A stretch of 64,000 nucleotides of DNA, taken from assembly GCA_950295325.1 (NCBI GenBank), contig OX485803.1, forward strand, positions 6,694,001 to 6,758,000, given 5' to 3'. Position 1 is the stretch's first letter; each line of letters begins with the position of its first letter. Shown here one piece after another: positions 47,316-59,957 of this stretch. The notes beneath the pieces were generated by a model. The model made no database searches. It worked only from the letters and a program-made list of their open reading frames with translations, and was not told the DNA's origin. The translations under genes were made by a program, and so were the position numbers. The stretch comes from Polytrichum commune. Lineage: Eukaryota; Streptophyta; Polytrichopsida; Polytrichales; Polytrichaceae.

Positions 47316-47323
47316 AATAGAGA

Positions 47324-49238
47324 GACCTCGTGCCCCCATAATGTGCACGTGTTCATCCATGAACAATATTTGTCATCTCATGTGTCATATTATAATGAGC
47401 TTGTTGAAAATTTTCTTATATAAACATATGTACAAGTTTTTTTTTAAGTTTTTTTTTTCAATCTCTTATATTGTGTATAAGTAAACACTCTAGCATGCAA
47501 ATTTCCTATACACTTACATGAGAACTATGATTGCTATCTACATATTGTATGCTTTTGCTTATAAGAATTTTGTATATAAGAGGTTTAATAAGGGGTCTTG
47601 CATACATATGGCTTCCACTATTAATAAGAGTGCATGCCATGTGGGTGAAGACATGAGGTATACGAAGAAAAACAACACGCAAATTATCAATTTGGGCATA
47701 GCTTTACAATGTACCATTTGACCTTGCTTGGGCTAACAATAAAGTAAAATTAACCAATAAAACATTCTCTTGCCCATCAAAAGTGTATATGGATAGAAAA
47801 GGAAAAAAAAAAACACCGTAGATTCACCAACTATAATTTAAGCAAATATGGATAAAATAGTTGTCCAGAAATGAATATGCAAATGAAAGTATCATTTGCG
47901 TTGATGATACATTTGCATTGCAAAATAATTTATTAGGGGGAGTGAAATAAAAGCTTATATGTAATGGAGACCCTAATCATGCATACCGTAGACATGCTTT
48001 GAGAAGCAACAAGATCAAAACTCCATATGGATATATTTCACAAATAACATGATCTACATCAGCAAAAATGTGGTTACAACAAGAGTTGTAATTCATTTCA
48101 ATGGCTCGTTATGCCAATTCTACAATAAAACCACACGTACAAAATTTAATTATGTCAAAAATCCATGGATAAGTCAAGACTTACTTAATATCTACACCGG
48201 TTACCCCAATTACTATGTGTTACTATCTAGAGCTATGCAATATTACAAATACTTAATGGGAATGTAAAATGTTACCAAGCAAGGTCATTTATGTTCTATA
48301 ATGTTTGAATAACCTATTGAACATTTGTTAGTAGAAATTAAACTCCCGAGATAAGACATCATGGATTGCATAACTCCGAATAGTAACACACACTAATTGG
48401 GATAATCTATTTGTTCCCCAATCCATATGGTTTTGCTAGCGATGAAAGTCTCGACCTCGTGTGCTCTAAAAGAGATTTTTTTTGTGGAAAAAGTGCATTG
48501 CATGGAACTTGGGGTGCCATAATGAGAAGGGGAATATGGCTGGTAGAGATGACCCTAAACTACAGGATGATAACGGGGAGGTACCCAAAATCAAATGAAG
48601 TGGTTCGTGATTCGATTACTAGCCGTTAAATCCTCCCTCTACTTGATAGAACAACTAGCCAGGTGGCCACACGCCTCATGTGTTCCATTATTTAAAAATG
48701 AAACTATATATATATAAGCCACACTCTATGGTCCCATACATTTTGCAAAGTTACGAGCTTTACCTTATCCACTTAACCACTTGAAATTTTGGAATTTGTT
48801 TGGTTTGGCTTCTCAATAGGCATGTCTACAAAAAGATTATCCTTTGTTTTGTTCTTGCCCTCTTGAGGGTTGGGTTGGGTTGGGCATTTTATTATGTGTG
48901 AGGGTGATTTCATCAACATTCAACCATTAAAGGACAAGGAGGTATTGCCAATTTCTTAACTTGTGTTACATGAGTATATTTTTGAGCATCTTATGCATTT
49001 TTTACAAAAGAAAATTTATGATACATTATTTTAATGTTCACATCCATACTATGTTTGTTCCTTTATATGATGTATAAGAATGGAAGATCTCTTTGATGGT
49101 GACACCGGCACGTGAATTATGGTGTTGCTTCAATTTCGAGTTGGTCTAAGTATGTTGCTCCCCCACATTGAATGTACAAGCAATTCACCACAATTACATA
49201 AATCTCATTGTTTTGATGAAAAATGAAATTTAATATGA
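47324..49238. other. copy-specific AT-rich insertion, no gene seen
   Basis: Part of the 4.65-kb stretch absent from the left block A copy. Only short, unsupported frames (for example 48411-48629) are present. Confidence 0.5.
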
Positions 49239-49403
49239 AACACCATATTCGAAATTTTGGGAGATTTCCAGTCTCCCAATTTGATGACAGTTTAGGTGGA
49301 GTCGACCTAAAATGTACCCAGTGGGTACATTTTAGGTCGACTCCACCTAAACTGTCATCAAATTGGGAGACTGGAAATCTCCCAAAATTTCGAATATGGT
49401 GTT
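49239..49403. repeat. perfect palindrome, 82-bp arms with 1-nt spacer
   Basis: 49239-49320 and 49322-49403 are exact reverse complements around g49321. The arm includes gtcgac and ggagatttccagtctccc, itself a smaller inverted motif. Such a structure can extrude as a cruciform in DNA or fold as a long perfect RNA hairpin. It lies inside the copy-specific insertion and has no counterpart in the left block. Confidence 0.97.
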
Positions 49404-50600
49404 ATGATTGCTTAGACTAATTACAAACCATATAGTGATGGAAAGTAACGTTATTCGTTCTTCGAGCGCTAGATGTGAACACTTCACATGGCATTAAGGA
49501 TACCCATGATGGATTATTGTGACTAAACTTTGGGATAAATAGAATTTCAATAGCTACGATGGCCTTATCAACTAAAATGAGCCAATTGGTCCGCTCAATT
49601 TAATGTAGGGGACGTGATGGGAACGTAATGATTGCTAGTTGGTACAAGAGAATACCTGTTGAGGGTTCTTAAAATACAACTCAGCCATTCCAATACACCC
49701 ACACATGTTTATAAAACCATGCAAATGATCAATTATAATATATATGGAAGATCTCATCAATTATGACAAAATGATTGTCTCATAATGGCCCAATTGGCTC
49801 ATTTTAGTTGATAAGGCCATTACGCCATAAAAAACAAATGTGCTAAAAATGTCCCATTTTGAGAAACATTTGTCCATTTGAAACTTAGAGATCCATTATG
49901 GTCGGTGTAACATGCCTTCTAAGCTTGAGTGCTTGAGTGTTGAAGTGCTCCAAAGTGAAGAGCCTCTTTCTCCTTGAATGATTACATAGCTCTTAATTAT
50001 GTGAAGTATTGAACCTAAAACAAGGCCTAATATATATTGAGCACATAATCTAATCCCATCTTAACACATGTCTTTTTGATGTACATTGTTTACTATGAAC
50101 CGTGTCATATAACACTCAAATATATTAAGAAAAGACCACATAAGGTATAGCACAAACCTTAAGGTAGACATGCCTAATTCAATGCCTCATCTTAAATATA
50201 CGTCAATATTTGAGTGGAGAATTGTAGGGTGTGGATCCAAGAATGGACACCAAAAAGACATGTTTTGAAATGAGATTGGACTATATGCTTAAAAAATGTT
50301 CATCATTCTAGACGCAATACTCAACATGGGGAGATATATGTGATCATTTAATAACTTAGAGAATCTCTCACTTTGACAATGTATAGGATATTCATACAAG
50401 CTCTAAAAATTATGAGGAAAGTGGCTATGGATATTATTTGGATATGCTAAATCGGTTATTCCAATTAGTGCACGTGGTTCTCATTCATGAAACACACATT
50501 ATTTTTCCAAGTGTCAAAACTAGTGAGGGCTGCAATTTGTGTTGAGTGACACTAAACTCATGAATACATGCTCATTTATTATACACTTCAATAAAATCAA
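49404..50600. other. AT-rich, no gene seen
   Basis: Remainder of the copy-specific insertion. A ggcc(t)tatcaactaaaatgagcc segment near 49561 recurs inverted near 49785-49815. It may therefore be a transposon remnant. Confidence 0.4.
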
Positions 50601-51500
50601 TGTGTGCTTTGAAGTGCTTGTAGAGTGGGAAAAAAAACCTCTATGCAACCACAAGTTTTTCAATGAACTGTTGCCATAATGAATAGCACTCGTAATTTTA
50701 TTAAATAGTGATGCTATGGATAATATTTTCAACGAATAGTGCCGGGATGAACAATGCTTCCAAGATCTTTTGGTGGCACTAGTTTCATAGCGTAAAAAAA
50801 TCCAATATCACTTTCACTAATTTTGACAAAACATCAATCAAACTTTGAAAGAACAATGAATGTTTTTCTTGGGGGCCTTCCAAGGTGTAACTCCATCATC
50901 TCTCATAAGTTGAGAAGTAGCATCCGTGAGGTTGTATAAAATATCGTCATCCAAATTCATAACATTCCCCAATAGATCTTTGTGGATATTCGTTTGAAAA
51001 ATGCAAAGGCATGCATGTCAATCCAAAAGCATTGTCATAATTCTCCTCCTCAATGATGAACTCACAGAAGTGATGATTTAGAAGTGCTACAACCTCCCCG
51101 ACATCTCAAGTTACATTAGCAGAGACAACCTCATAGGCTAGATGAGCACGGAGCTCACCACACAAACCACCACCCAAGCTCACTATAAAGGGTGGGAGTC
51201 AGAGTTTTACAAATTTGCAAAGTCATACTCAAAACGCACGATTTTTCTTTTGCCACCATAGCATCCATGGCTACAAGAGATGCATTCATCACCAAAGTTT
51301 GCCATTGGATGGGGTCTTCCTCTGAAATAACATCACGAATCTGGAGGAACAGGAAGGAGGGCTTGCATCCGCAACAACATACTATGTCCAGAGTTTTTCT
51401 CTTATGGTGGTTATGAAGGGAATCACACTTGTTATGCACAAAGGCATGTATTTGTGGCAATCTATACACTTTTTAGAAATGAAATTATCATTGATACTAG
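50600..51500 (-). pseudogene. degraded coding remnant on minus strand (right copy)
   Basis: Counterpart of 3130-4275. The open part at 51155-51469 includes DIVCCCGCKPSFLFLQIRDV and IQWQTLVMNASLVAMDAM. Frames and stops differ from the left copy. Family not recognised. Confidence 0.35.
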
Positions 51501-51529
51501 TTTTAGCAAAACTATGTAAAGGTCAATAT

Positions 51530-51835
51530 CAAAATACCATGCCCGTATCCAAATTGCTTATTCCAAATAAAACTTTCCATATGTTGATAAATGGCTAGGA
51601 AATGATAATATAAGTATTTTGAAAGATATCATGGACATGGGATGCACAAATTAACCAAGTCCTTAAAGTTCCGATGTGCACAATACATGGGCAACCTACG
51701 AAACCATATATTTTGGCCACATACCCACACAAAACATATATCACACCCTTTGTCCTCTCAAAGAAGTAGACTTATGGCCCTATCTACTATCTAGATGCAC
51801 AAATTGGCACATACATGAATTAGGTATCAATCTAA
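51530..51835 (+). mobile_element. LINE-type ORF2 C-terminal fragment (right copy)
   Basis: Paralogue of 4285-4640, with HNTWATYETIYFGH and a zinc-knuckle-like cysteine/histidine cluster at 51740-51825 (TLCPL ... HLLSRC... variant). After 51835 it joins sequence matching 5755 on, so the region holding the 4716-5608 element in the left copy is missing here. Confidence 0.4.
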
Positions 51836-51889
51836 TAAATTTGAGCTCAATAAATATCAAGCCTTGTTTTTGGTTTTAACAAATTTGAT

Positions 51890-53330
51890 TTATTTCAATA
51901 AAACTCTGCTCATTGAAACTTTGCCCACAAGCTAAAAAATATTATGCCAACAACACACCCCGTCACATTCCCTTCCCGTCTCTCAAACAATTAAATAATA
52001 TAATATAGTAATCAACAAAATGCCAAGACAACATATTAGGGAATGGGCCCACGCCGTATCAAGCTTGGAGTTGGGAATAACATTTTGTTGAATCAACTAC
52101 CATTGTGGGCTCACATGGACTCAGCCCCGGCCCTTCACATAGGACAAAGTTACATCCACCCCTTCAAACATGCAATCTCAGCATGTCCACCCAACCACAT
52201 CCCACAAGTGTATATGACATACCTATCACACCTCACCCTAACATATATGCATCCACTACACCCCCCCCCCGCGCCCTTTAAGGACCTAACATACTCAAAC
52301 ATTACAAACCCAAATAATCATCTAGTCAATCAGGTCCTCTTAAGACATTCAAGTTTAAGTTACAGAGTCCGTTAGTATTTCTAGAAATAGCGTCGGATGG
52401 GGGTAAACACTTTTAGCACTGAAAAGAGTGGGCCCTCGAAACATCGTCGAAAAACTGTCGAAACAGTGATGAAGTCGGTTTTGTTTTATCTTTGGCGCAA
52501 CACATTGACATGGGATGATAAAGCAACCCACTTCCCAATACAGTCCACCCTCTATAAATGTTACACCTATAAGTGTTAACCCTCTCTAAATGTTAACTTT
52601 CTTCTACTCCCCACATATTGCACACTATAAATGTTAAACGTGTTAATTGTTAACAAAATGGTACTCCCTTCTTTGTAAATTTGACTCTATAAATGTTAAC
52701 GAATGAAATACAACCATGCAGATGAATCTCACCAAAGAACCATTGATTCATACTTCACCCGTGATTTGTAAACTTGATATTGAATAAAGTTTTGATTGGG
52801 TTTGCAATTTTATGAATGGTATTCTCTCACAAGGACTCTTCACAATTGCTTATATTTATAAATGTTAAGAATTGTATATTTCTCAAAAAAGTAATTTTAT
52901 AATTGTTAACTGTTAACACCTCTATAAATGTTAACTTTGATCCACTCCCGAGGGTAAGGGTAGACTGTATCGTGGTGAATAAGCACCATGACCACCTAAG
53001 GTAGAGGGTGCTAAAACCAACACCCCACCCAAAAGCAACACCTACAGTGAACTAGAAAAATTCCAAGTATTATAATATATTCGAAGAAGTCCTCAAAATA
53101 CCGTTGAAAAGCTGTTGCAACAGTCATGAAGTTGATATTGTTTTATTTGACGCAGCACATTGACATGGGATGATAAAGCAGCTCACTCTCCAGTATCGGC
53201 ACCATGCCTGAGCAGCTTTCATTTGGGTCCCAGCAGTGACATGCTTTGAATAATAAAGGAGCTTTTATCCCCAATAGCGTGATGAACGGGGATGTGTAAC
53301 ATATGTCTGTATGATTTCTTTGGTCATATA
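51890..53330. repeat. continuation of block A with dispersed repeats
   Basis: 51890-52480 matches 5755-6560. 52500 and 53155 show the MITE empty site. 52550-52950 has repeated ataaatgttaac units (about ten, irregularly spaced). 53170-53330 carries the aataaaggagcttttatccc unit. No gene is seen. Confidence 0.6.
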
Positions 53331-53338
53331 TACTTTAA

Positions 53339-54350
53339 GCTTAAACACCCGAACTTTCGGGGATGTGAGATCTGAGTTGACTCAACTTTCGGGGATGTGA
53401 GATCTGAGTTGACCGAAAATTGTTGTCCGTCCCGCCCAACTTCGAGAAAGATATTGTCCTTGCATGCTTGAAGACCTCTTGACTACAAATCCCATATTGA
53501 GTGCACTTCACCTTCAAGGTCTCAAATCCAATATCTATGTGCACTTTCAATGAGTAAATAAGCAATTGATTGGGATTTCATTCTGGAAACGAAACCATCA
53601 ATAAAGCATGTAATCAACTTGGAGGTCAAAAACATTACAAAATCCTCATTAACATTGAGGTTATAATTTTTGTGACTTACCATTTGAAATTGTCTTTGTC
53701 ATTCTAAGATGACATTTAAATTAGTGTGTTGATTTACTATGTATATTTTATAATATTTTAGGTAATGCTTGCTACTTTCACAAGTATTCATATGCAATTA
53801 ATTAGAAAATGTACTTACTGGAATTAATTAATTCCAGTAAGTACATTTTCTAATTAATTATGCTTACTTAATAACTGGAATTAATTCATCAATTACTGAA
53901 CTACCGGAATTTAATATAAAATATTTATTCCAATAATTAAGAAATTAAGTAATTAATTCCAATCATTAAGTAAGCCTCTTCAATTATAAAATGTACTTTC
54001 TGGAATTAAATTTTTTTATAAAGTCAATGTTAATGAGGATTTTGTAACGTTTTTGACCAAGTTAATTATGTGCTTCATTGATGGTTTCACTTCCGAAATG
54101 AAATCCAATCAATTGCTTATGGATTGATTGAAAGTGCACATATATATTGGATTTTAGACCTTGAAGGCGAAGTGAACTCACTATGGGATTTGTAGTCAAT
54201 TGACCTTCAAGAATGCAAGGGCAATGTTCTTTTCGAAGTTGGGCGGGACGGGTAGCAATTTTCGGTCAGGTTCGGAAATTTCTCTGGAGGGCTGCCCCAG
54301 CTTGAATTTGACACCCCCGAAAGTTCATGAGCAGATGTTTAACGTCCGCC
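53339..54350. mobile_element. Mutator-like foldback element, third copy
   Basis: Sister of 34970-35990. Its central palindrome (tactggaattaattaattccagta, near 53830) is still nearly symmetrical. Arms read outward with FETLKVKCTQYGICSQ on the minus strand in the left arm and the same frame in the right. The right flank, leading into the Tc1 copy, is the same as in the sister. Confidence 0.7.
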
Positions 54351-54365
54351 AAGTCCAACTAGTTA

Positions 54366-55325
54366 CAGTGACGAACGAAATTGAGTACTTTGTTGAAGAA
54401 GACAACTTCGACAAGCTATTACATACAATGTAGATTTTTTTTGGCAAAGCTAAAAAGTAAGTTAAAAAAACAAATAGAGCTATGTTTATATATGCAGAGT
54501 TCTACATCATATGGAAAACTAGATAATCTTCTACAATTTAAAAACACCAACCCTATACAAGTACTCAATATTGTTTAATCTGCTTCTTTGAATTTCAATA
54601 ATTTGTCCAATAACCTTTAGTAGCCAATACAGCAACAATCTTTCGCGGCATACTCTCATATAGTGCCATACAATCATCTTCATTAACATTAGAAGAAACA
54701 ATGCACACAAAATTCTTCAATTCTTCAATTCCTCATGGAGGTGTAGAAAATTCATTCAAACGTTGTTTGAGAAAAGCACAAAAATGCTCCATGGGATTCA
54801 AATCTGGTGATTGAGCAAGCCACTGGAGAAGTTGGAATGGCTACAATTTTAGACATTCTTGCACCCTCTTACTTGTGTGTTTTGGATCATTATCTTGTTG
54901 AAACATAATATTGCTTAGAACCAAATTGTAATGCCTGATTGTAAACCACAAGTCGTTTTCCAAAATAAATTTGTACACGTGTTGATCCATTGTACCTTCA
55001 ATTCTATGCCAAGCTCCAGGTCCAAAAGCTATCATACAACCCCAAATCATGATATGTCCACCACCATGTTTCACTGTTTGTTGGAAATGTTGCGGTTGTA
55101 CAAGCTCTCCACCTGTTATCCAACACCACGACCTGCCATCAAAATTAAGCATGTTTATCTTCGTCTCATTACTGAAAATAACACATTTCCAATCATGAAC
55201 GGTCCAATTTGCAAACCTGCGAGCAAACCTCACCCGTGCTTGAACATGTCTTTTGCCAACGACGGCTTCTTCTATTGCATATGTGCAGCGAAACCCTCCC
55301 ATCACAAAGCATGTCTCACAGTTAC
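54366..55325 (-). mobile_element. Tc1-like transposon, truncated copy
   Basis: The left terminus CAGTGACGAACGAAATTGAG follows TA (54364-54365). The matching transposase region is 54841-55305 on the minus strand and retains the first two acidic motifs (VIFSNETKI, where the first catalytic D is N; FQQDNDPKHTS). Identity to 36006-37595 stops at about 55325, so the DNA-binding half and right terminus are gone. It was present before the duplication because its insertion site is shared. Confidence 0.85.
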
Positions 55326-55909
55326 ATCAAAGCCATGGGCTCCACAACGAACGGATGGTTTCGGGCACACCCGTGCTTCGATACAGTCCACCGGCGTGCC
55401 TTGGATTTCCCTTGAACTTCAACCACTAGGGGACACCAAAAAGTAGAGAAACGTGTGCACACATCATAAGCAGCTCCAAACTGGGGTCAACGATGCTTAA
55501 GATAGATTACAAGAGAAATATCCTTGGGCGCCATGGCCTCCGAAATTTCTTCCTGTTGCACTAACGGACACACTTGGAAGTATATATGAATGAGTGAGGT
55601 CAACTGATTAATGAACTTCAACACCTTGCAAAATATCTGCTTCAGGCTTCCTTGGACGGACGTTCATGATCAAATATAAATAATGAGCAAGTGCCCGGAT
55701 TCTGCTGTCGTTGGTCAAGTGTGGTAACTGATCAGCCTCCAATGCTTAGAATATATGCCATATAAGATATTGCCTAGTCATGGCCTGCTGGGATGTATGC
55801 AAGTGTGTCCGGCAGACCGAAGACCGAAGAACGAAAAAACAAAACAAGGAAAGAATTAAAAACCAAGGGCACAGGAAGGTTATGTAGTGTCAATGCTGGT
55901 CTGGTTGCT
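55326..55909. other. unique spacer, no gene seen
   Basis: Joins the truncated Tc1 copy to block B. It is not shared with the left copy, which has Tc1 and Mutator-like sequence here. Confidence 0.4.
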
Positions 55910-58900
55910 AATCTCGCCAGTTTCCCCCATCACTGCCGCCTCTCTCTATATATAGATTGGTCACCACATCAGATATCAACACATTCACAGCCTCCACAAA
56001 TGTGCACAAATGTGCTCGTATTTGATGAGCTCCATGTGCCAGGGCCTACAGGCACGTAGGACAGTTGGAGCCCATAGACTGCTCAGCTCGACCGTATATA
56101 TAGAGCTCACCAAGTCAGGTCCCTGAAGGGTCCCTGACCACAGCCACCCTGAAGGCGAGGGTGATAGCTCCTTGAGGAGCAGTTTGTCTCCCCGTGCTGG
56201 TGCGCCACTCGTGAATCTTTCTTTCCCCGCCTCCGCCCTTCCTGCTTCATGGGCACTTGCCCTTCAATTTCTCATTCTGTTGAATGGATCTTCACTGTGA
56301 GCTTTGTCGCATTTCACAAAACTTTCACTATTTTCTGAATGGTCGGATTCCAAGAGCGGAACTCAAGTTTAATTGTCTGTCCGGGGTGTGTGTGTATGAC
56401 GCCTCTCTATCATAATTGGTCTCCGCTTTGTTTGTCTTTCCCAAGCCCGTGCACTCTCATTTGCTTAAAATTTCCCTCTGCATTTGGGATGCCGGAATTG
56501 AGAGATTTGTGATTGTCTGGGTTGTCGGCTTGACCACCAAGTTACTGGGTACGAATGTTAGTCTACTTGAAGTGGTATATGAGTAACGGTTGTTAGCGAA
56601 CAGATGGTTTGGTACTAATCGCAATTCTCTGTGTGGCGCAGATAAGAGTTGATCGACACCAAGTTCACATGAATTCTCAGATGGAAGGGTGTTCCTTTGC
56701 ACAAGACTCTGGAATTCCAGTGGGTGAGTGTACACTTGATCAACACGTTCTCTTGGCTACCCATCACATAACTGGAGGTTCAAGCAGTTTTGGCTTGCAT
56801 GCATGAATGTATCTATGGATTTTTCAATTTTGATTGGGGCCACTAGAAGCGGGATTTTCTACGAAGAAAAAGAACTTAAATAGTTTTATATTCCTAATCA
56901 CCATGGGCAACGCTTCAATGATATAAAAAATGGACGGAGGTTGTGTGGACACATATAAGATAGAGCAGTTACATTCTTCTAGAAGACGTAATCGCAGGTT
57001 TTCACTAGGGGGTACTTCAATTTTGTCATGCCATGGATCCTTGTTACTTTCTTTTTGCTGAATCATTTTGGCATGGAAGAGGGGTAATACTGCTTTCAAA
57101 TCAAAGTTTCGATAGGAGAACGGAGAGGTTTCAAGTACACTGATCAATGCGAACTTAGAATACCCATGTCTGTCGAGATGATACTAATCATGCACTGATT
57201 GAAGTTCTCTTCCTGAATTCATCCTGGAACTACACCACTGTTGTTTCTTCCCCTCAAATTAAAGCTCAACCTATTCTCTTCCAGTAAATGTGAAGATGGT
57301 TGAAATCCGCTGATCACTGATCTAATTCTGTTCTTGCAGAATCTGCTCGGATGAACCAAATTATTCGTGACATAGAGACCAAGTGTCGGACTTTGCGAGC
57401 CCTGAGTAAGCAGCTACTCCTCGTGAGAGGCTCCACCGCAGGTGTCCACTTGCTCGACAACCGCTGTGAATGTGGAGACTTTCTGCTACAGCTGGCACAT
57501 GAGATCGAAACTTTACCTCCCATGGATCTCAACATCATGGACCCTATGCTGTATGCCGAGTCGCTGGAAGCATTGGCCAAAGAGTTGTCCGGACCTGTTT
57601 CCATCTCCTCCAACGTTTTGAAGATGTTCATTCCTTTCCTCCTTCTCTTGGCCAGCGACATACTTGACATCTAGCTTCGCATGAAATGTGCATGCGGTAT
57701 ATATAAGTTGTTGCTTAAGTCAGGTAATCGCCTCCACTTTGGTGGTTGGCCCTTAGCCTCCGTGAGTTCTAGTGCATAGTGAACTTAACAGGTGCTCGTA
57801 CACTGAGCAAGGCCATTACATGATCTTGCAAGTCACTCTTAGCTTGAGTACATGTATAGGCTAAGTCATTCTCTTGACCGTATAGAACTTCATGGCTATC
57901 TCTAGCCATTACATAAGCATTTACTGGTCAACATGGCGTACTGGCAAGGGATGCGCACTCCATAGTCCATGGACATAGCCTGGTCCTCTCTCTCGCCTAT
58001 TCTGGACAGTGGATCTTAACTAGGGATTAGATGACCTCAATCTGGGACAGATCATATGGTTATGTTATGTAACCTCACCGGTTGCCTAACTTATGGTAGC
58101 GTACTGTTGTAGTTGCTAATACCTAATTATAAACTAGGCATTTGACATAAGAAAGAACGAAAGACTGTTGTTTCTGTTACGAGTTTTATGGCACAGCCCT
58201 CACATGTTAATATGCATTCATATTCCATGCTTAGGTATACCTTTCAGTTTTCGAATAAGCTTATATGATGGTGTTTAGAAAGAGGACAATATCCACAGCA
58301 AGAGCTGCTTTATACAGCAATTCAAGCATAACAAATCAGCTTGAAGGCAAGTCCTTCAAACACACTTGATACTGAGATTTTGACACGTTTGAGACCAATC
58401 TGTTCACATCAAAGATCTCTGGACTCTCCACAGATTGTACTAAATAAATTAAATAAGAACAAAGTTGAATAATCCCAGCTCGACCCTTGTTGAGGATAAG
58501 ACAGTAAGTAGGCACATGCATGCATACTTCCCAGAATTTGAATATAGCTATTATGGTGCCTTTCTTACAAAATGCTGCCATTCATATGTTTATCAGAGAA
58601 GTTCAAAAGTATATCCAGATATATGATCAATTGTAAAATTTTGTCTTTCTCGGCTATAATTATCAAGCACCGAATCAGTGCAGAAAGTATAATAATGTCT
58701 GGCTTGTTCAGCTTTAAATCACTGAGTCTCTTTGATTCTCAAGTGCTGAGCAAGTGCATAAGAGTGTACGAGTGTCTGGCTTGCTTTGCTTAATCACTCA
58801 GTTGCGATGACTTGAGAAGCCCAATTGAGGGGTTCCTCATATGTAATCCCAATGCAACTTCTTCCAGAAGTAACTCTATACTGTCTATTATTACGAAATC

Positions 58901-59957
58901 TACATATCTTCAAAGGGAACCTCAAAAGTAGAATTGAGGCTCTCCAATAGCTGTAATGTTGAGTTCTATACTAATCTAAAGCCTTCAATCATCTTTGAAG
59001 ACGGTGAACTCCTGTAGACTAGAATGTCCAGTGACTGAGATTTCTCACCATCAGATTGTGTTAGACTACATACATTATAAACAACCTTTCCTGATTACCA
59101 CTAATGGTTAACTGATGGCCAAAACCCGAGCAAGATGAGCAGAGTGCTCTCAAATGTACATCAAAGGATAGGAACTACATAATGATCTAGAAAGTTACCA
59201 GTACCTTTCATATGCTCAAGAACTGGCACGAGCCCAAACTGTTGTACTGCTGCAATTCCCTCTCGGAATCCTGCTCCATAGATGGGAGATGAGTCTGTCG
59301 CAATCTGGTGAAGAATGAACTCACCCAAACGCTTTTGGGAAGCAGTGTTGACTTGTTTCCCACTTCCAGATAATGATTTCCCCATGCTGGCTTTCTTGAG
59401 CTCTGTTGTCAACCATATGTGTGACATTACTTGACATATACCCTCCTCAACTGAAGGTCGCAGGTGGGGAAATCCTCCTACAGTCACCACCAATATCATA
59501 ATTCAAGTAAGGAGACATGAAGCCCTTACTTACCTTGACCATGAAACCAGGACTCAAGGGTGTGGCCAAATCTTTTCTGGCATACATATAATGACCGGCA
59601 TTTTTTGTCTTGTGCCTTGATGCACTAACAGTCGAGGACAGATGACAACACAGTAGATCTACATTTTTGAAATTAAGATTCATACACCAGGATCTTAAAC
59701 TCACTTATTCCAAGTGAACTCAGTATGAAGCATCTAACCATTGACAAAGGAGTGTGATGGAGTGAGAAATAATGTGCCTCAACAAAGATCAAGAACTGTG
59801 CACTCACCTGCCAGACGCAACCATGCATGCATAAGCTCATGTGCTATGATAGAGCCTGTGAGCAGCCTGCATCACCAATACCAATGTCACTCAGCACATA
59901 ATACAGTTCACCAGAAGCTGTAAAATGAACTACAGAACATCATCACATGTCTACACA
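55910..59957. repeat. segmental duplication block B, right copy
   Basis: Matches 38660-42697. Small indels aside, the two copies are nearly identical by eye, so the event is recent compared with block A. Beyond 59957 only this copy continues into the rest of the DA1 gene, which indicates that this is the ancestral end. Confidence 0.9.
56669..57674 (+). CDS. gene X, small two-exon protein, right copy
   Basis: Exons 56669-56723 and 57340-57674, with the same junctions and length as the left copy (about 129 residues). Differences include a proline instead of glutamine in exon 1 (GIPV) and serine instead of proline in the RGSTAG segment. TATA-like boxes are at 55946 and 56094. The possible C-terminal hydrophobic anchor is unchanged. 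Its 3' end lacks the 61-bp duplication. Function unknown. Confidence 0.6.

Noticed and set aside
54931-55446. 171-codon plus-strand frame
   Set aside because: Antisense shadow of the truncated Tc1 copy.
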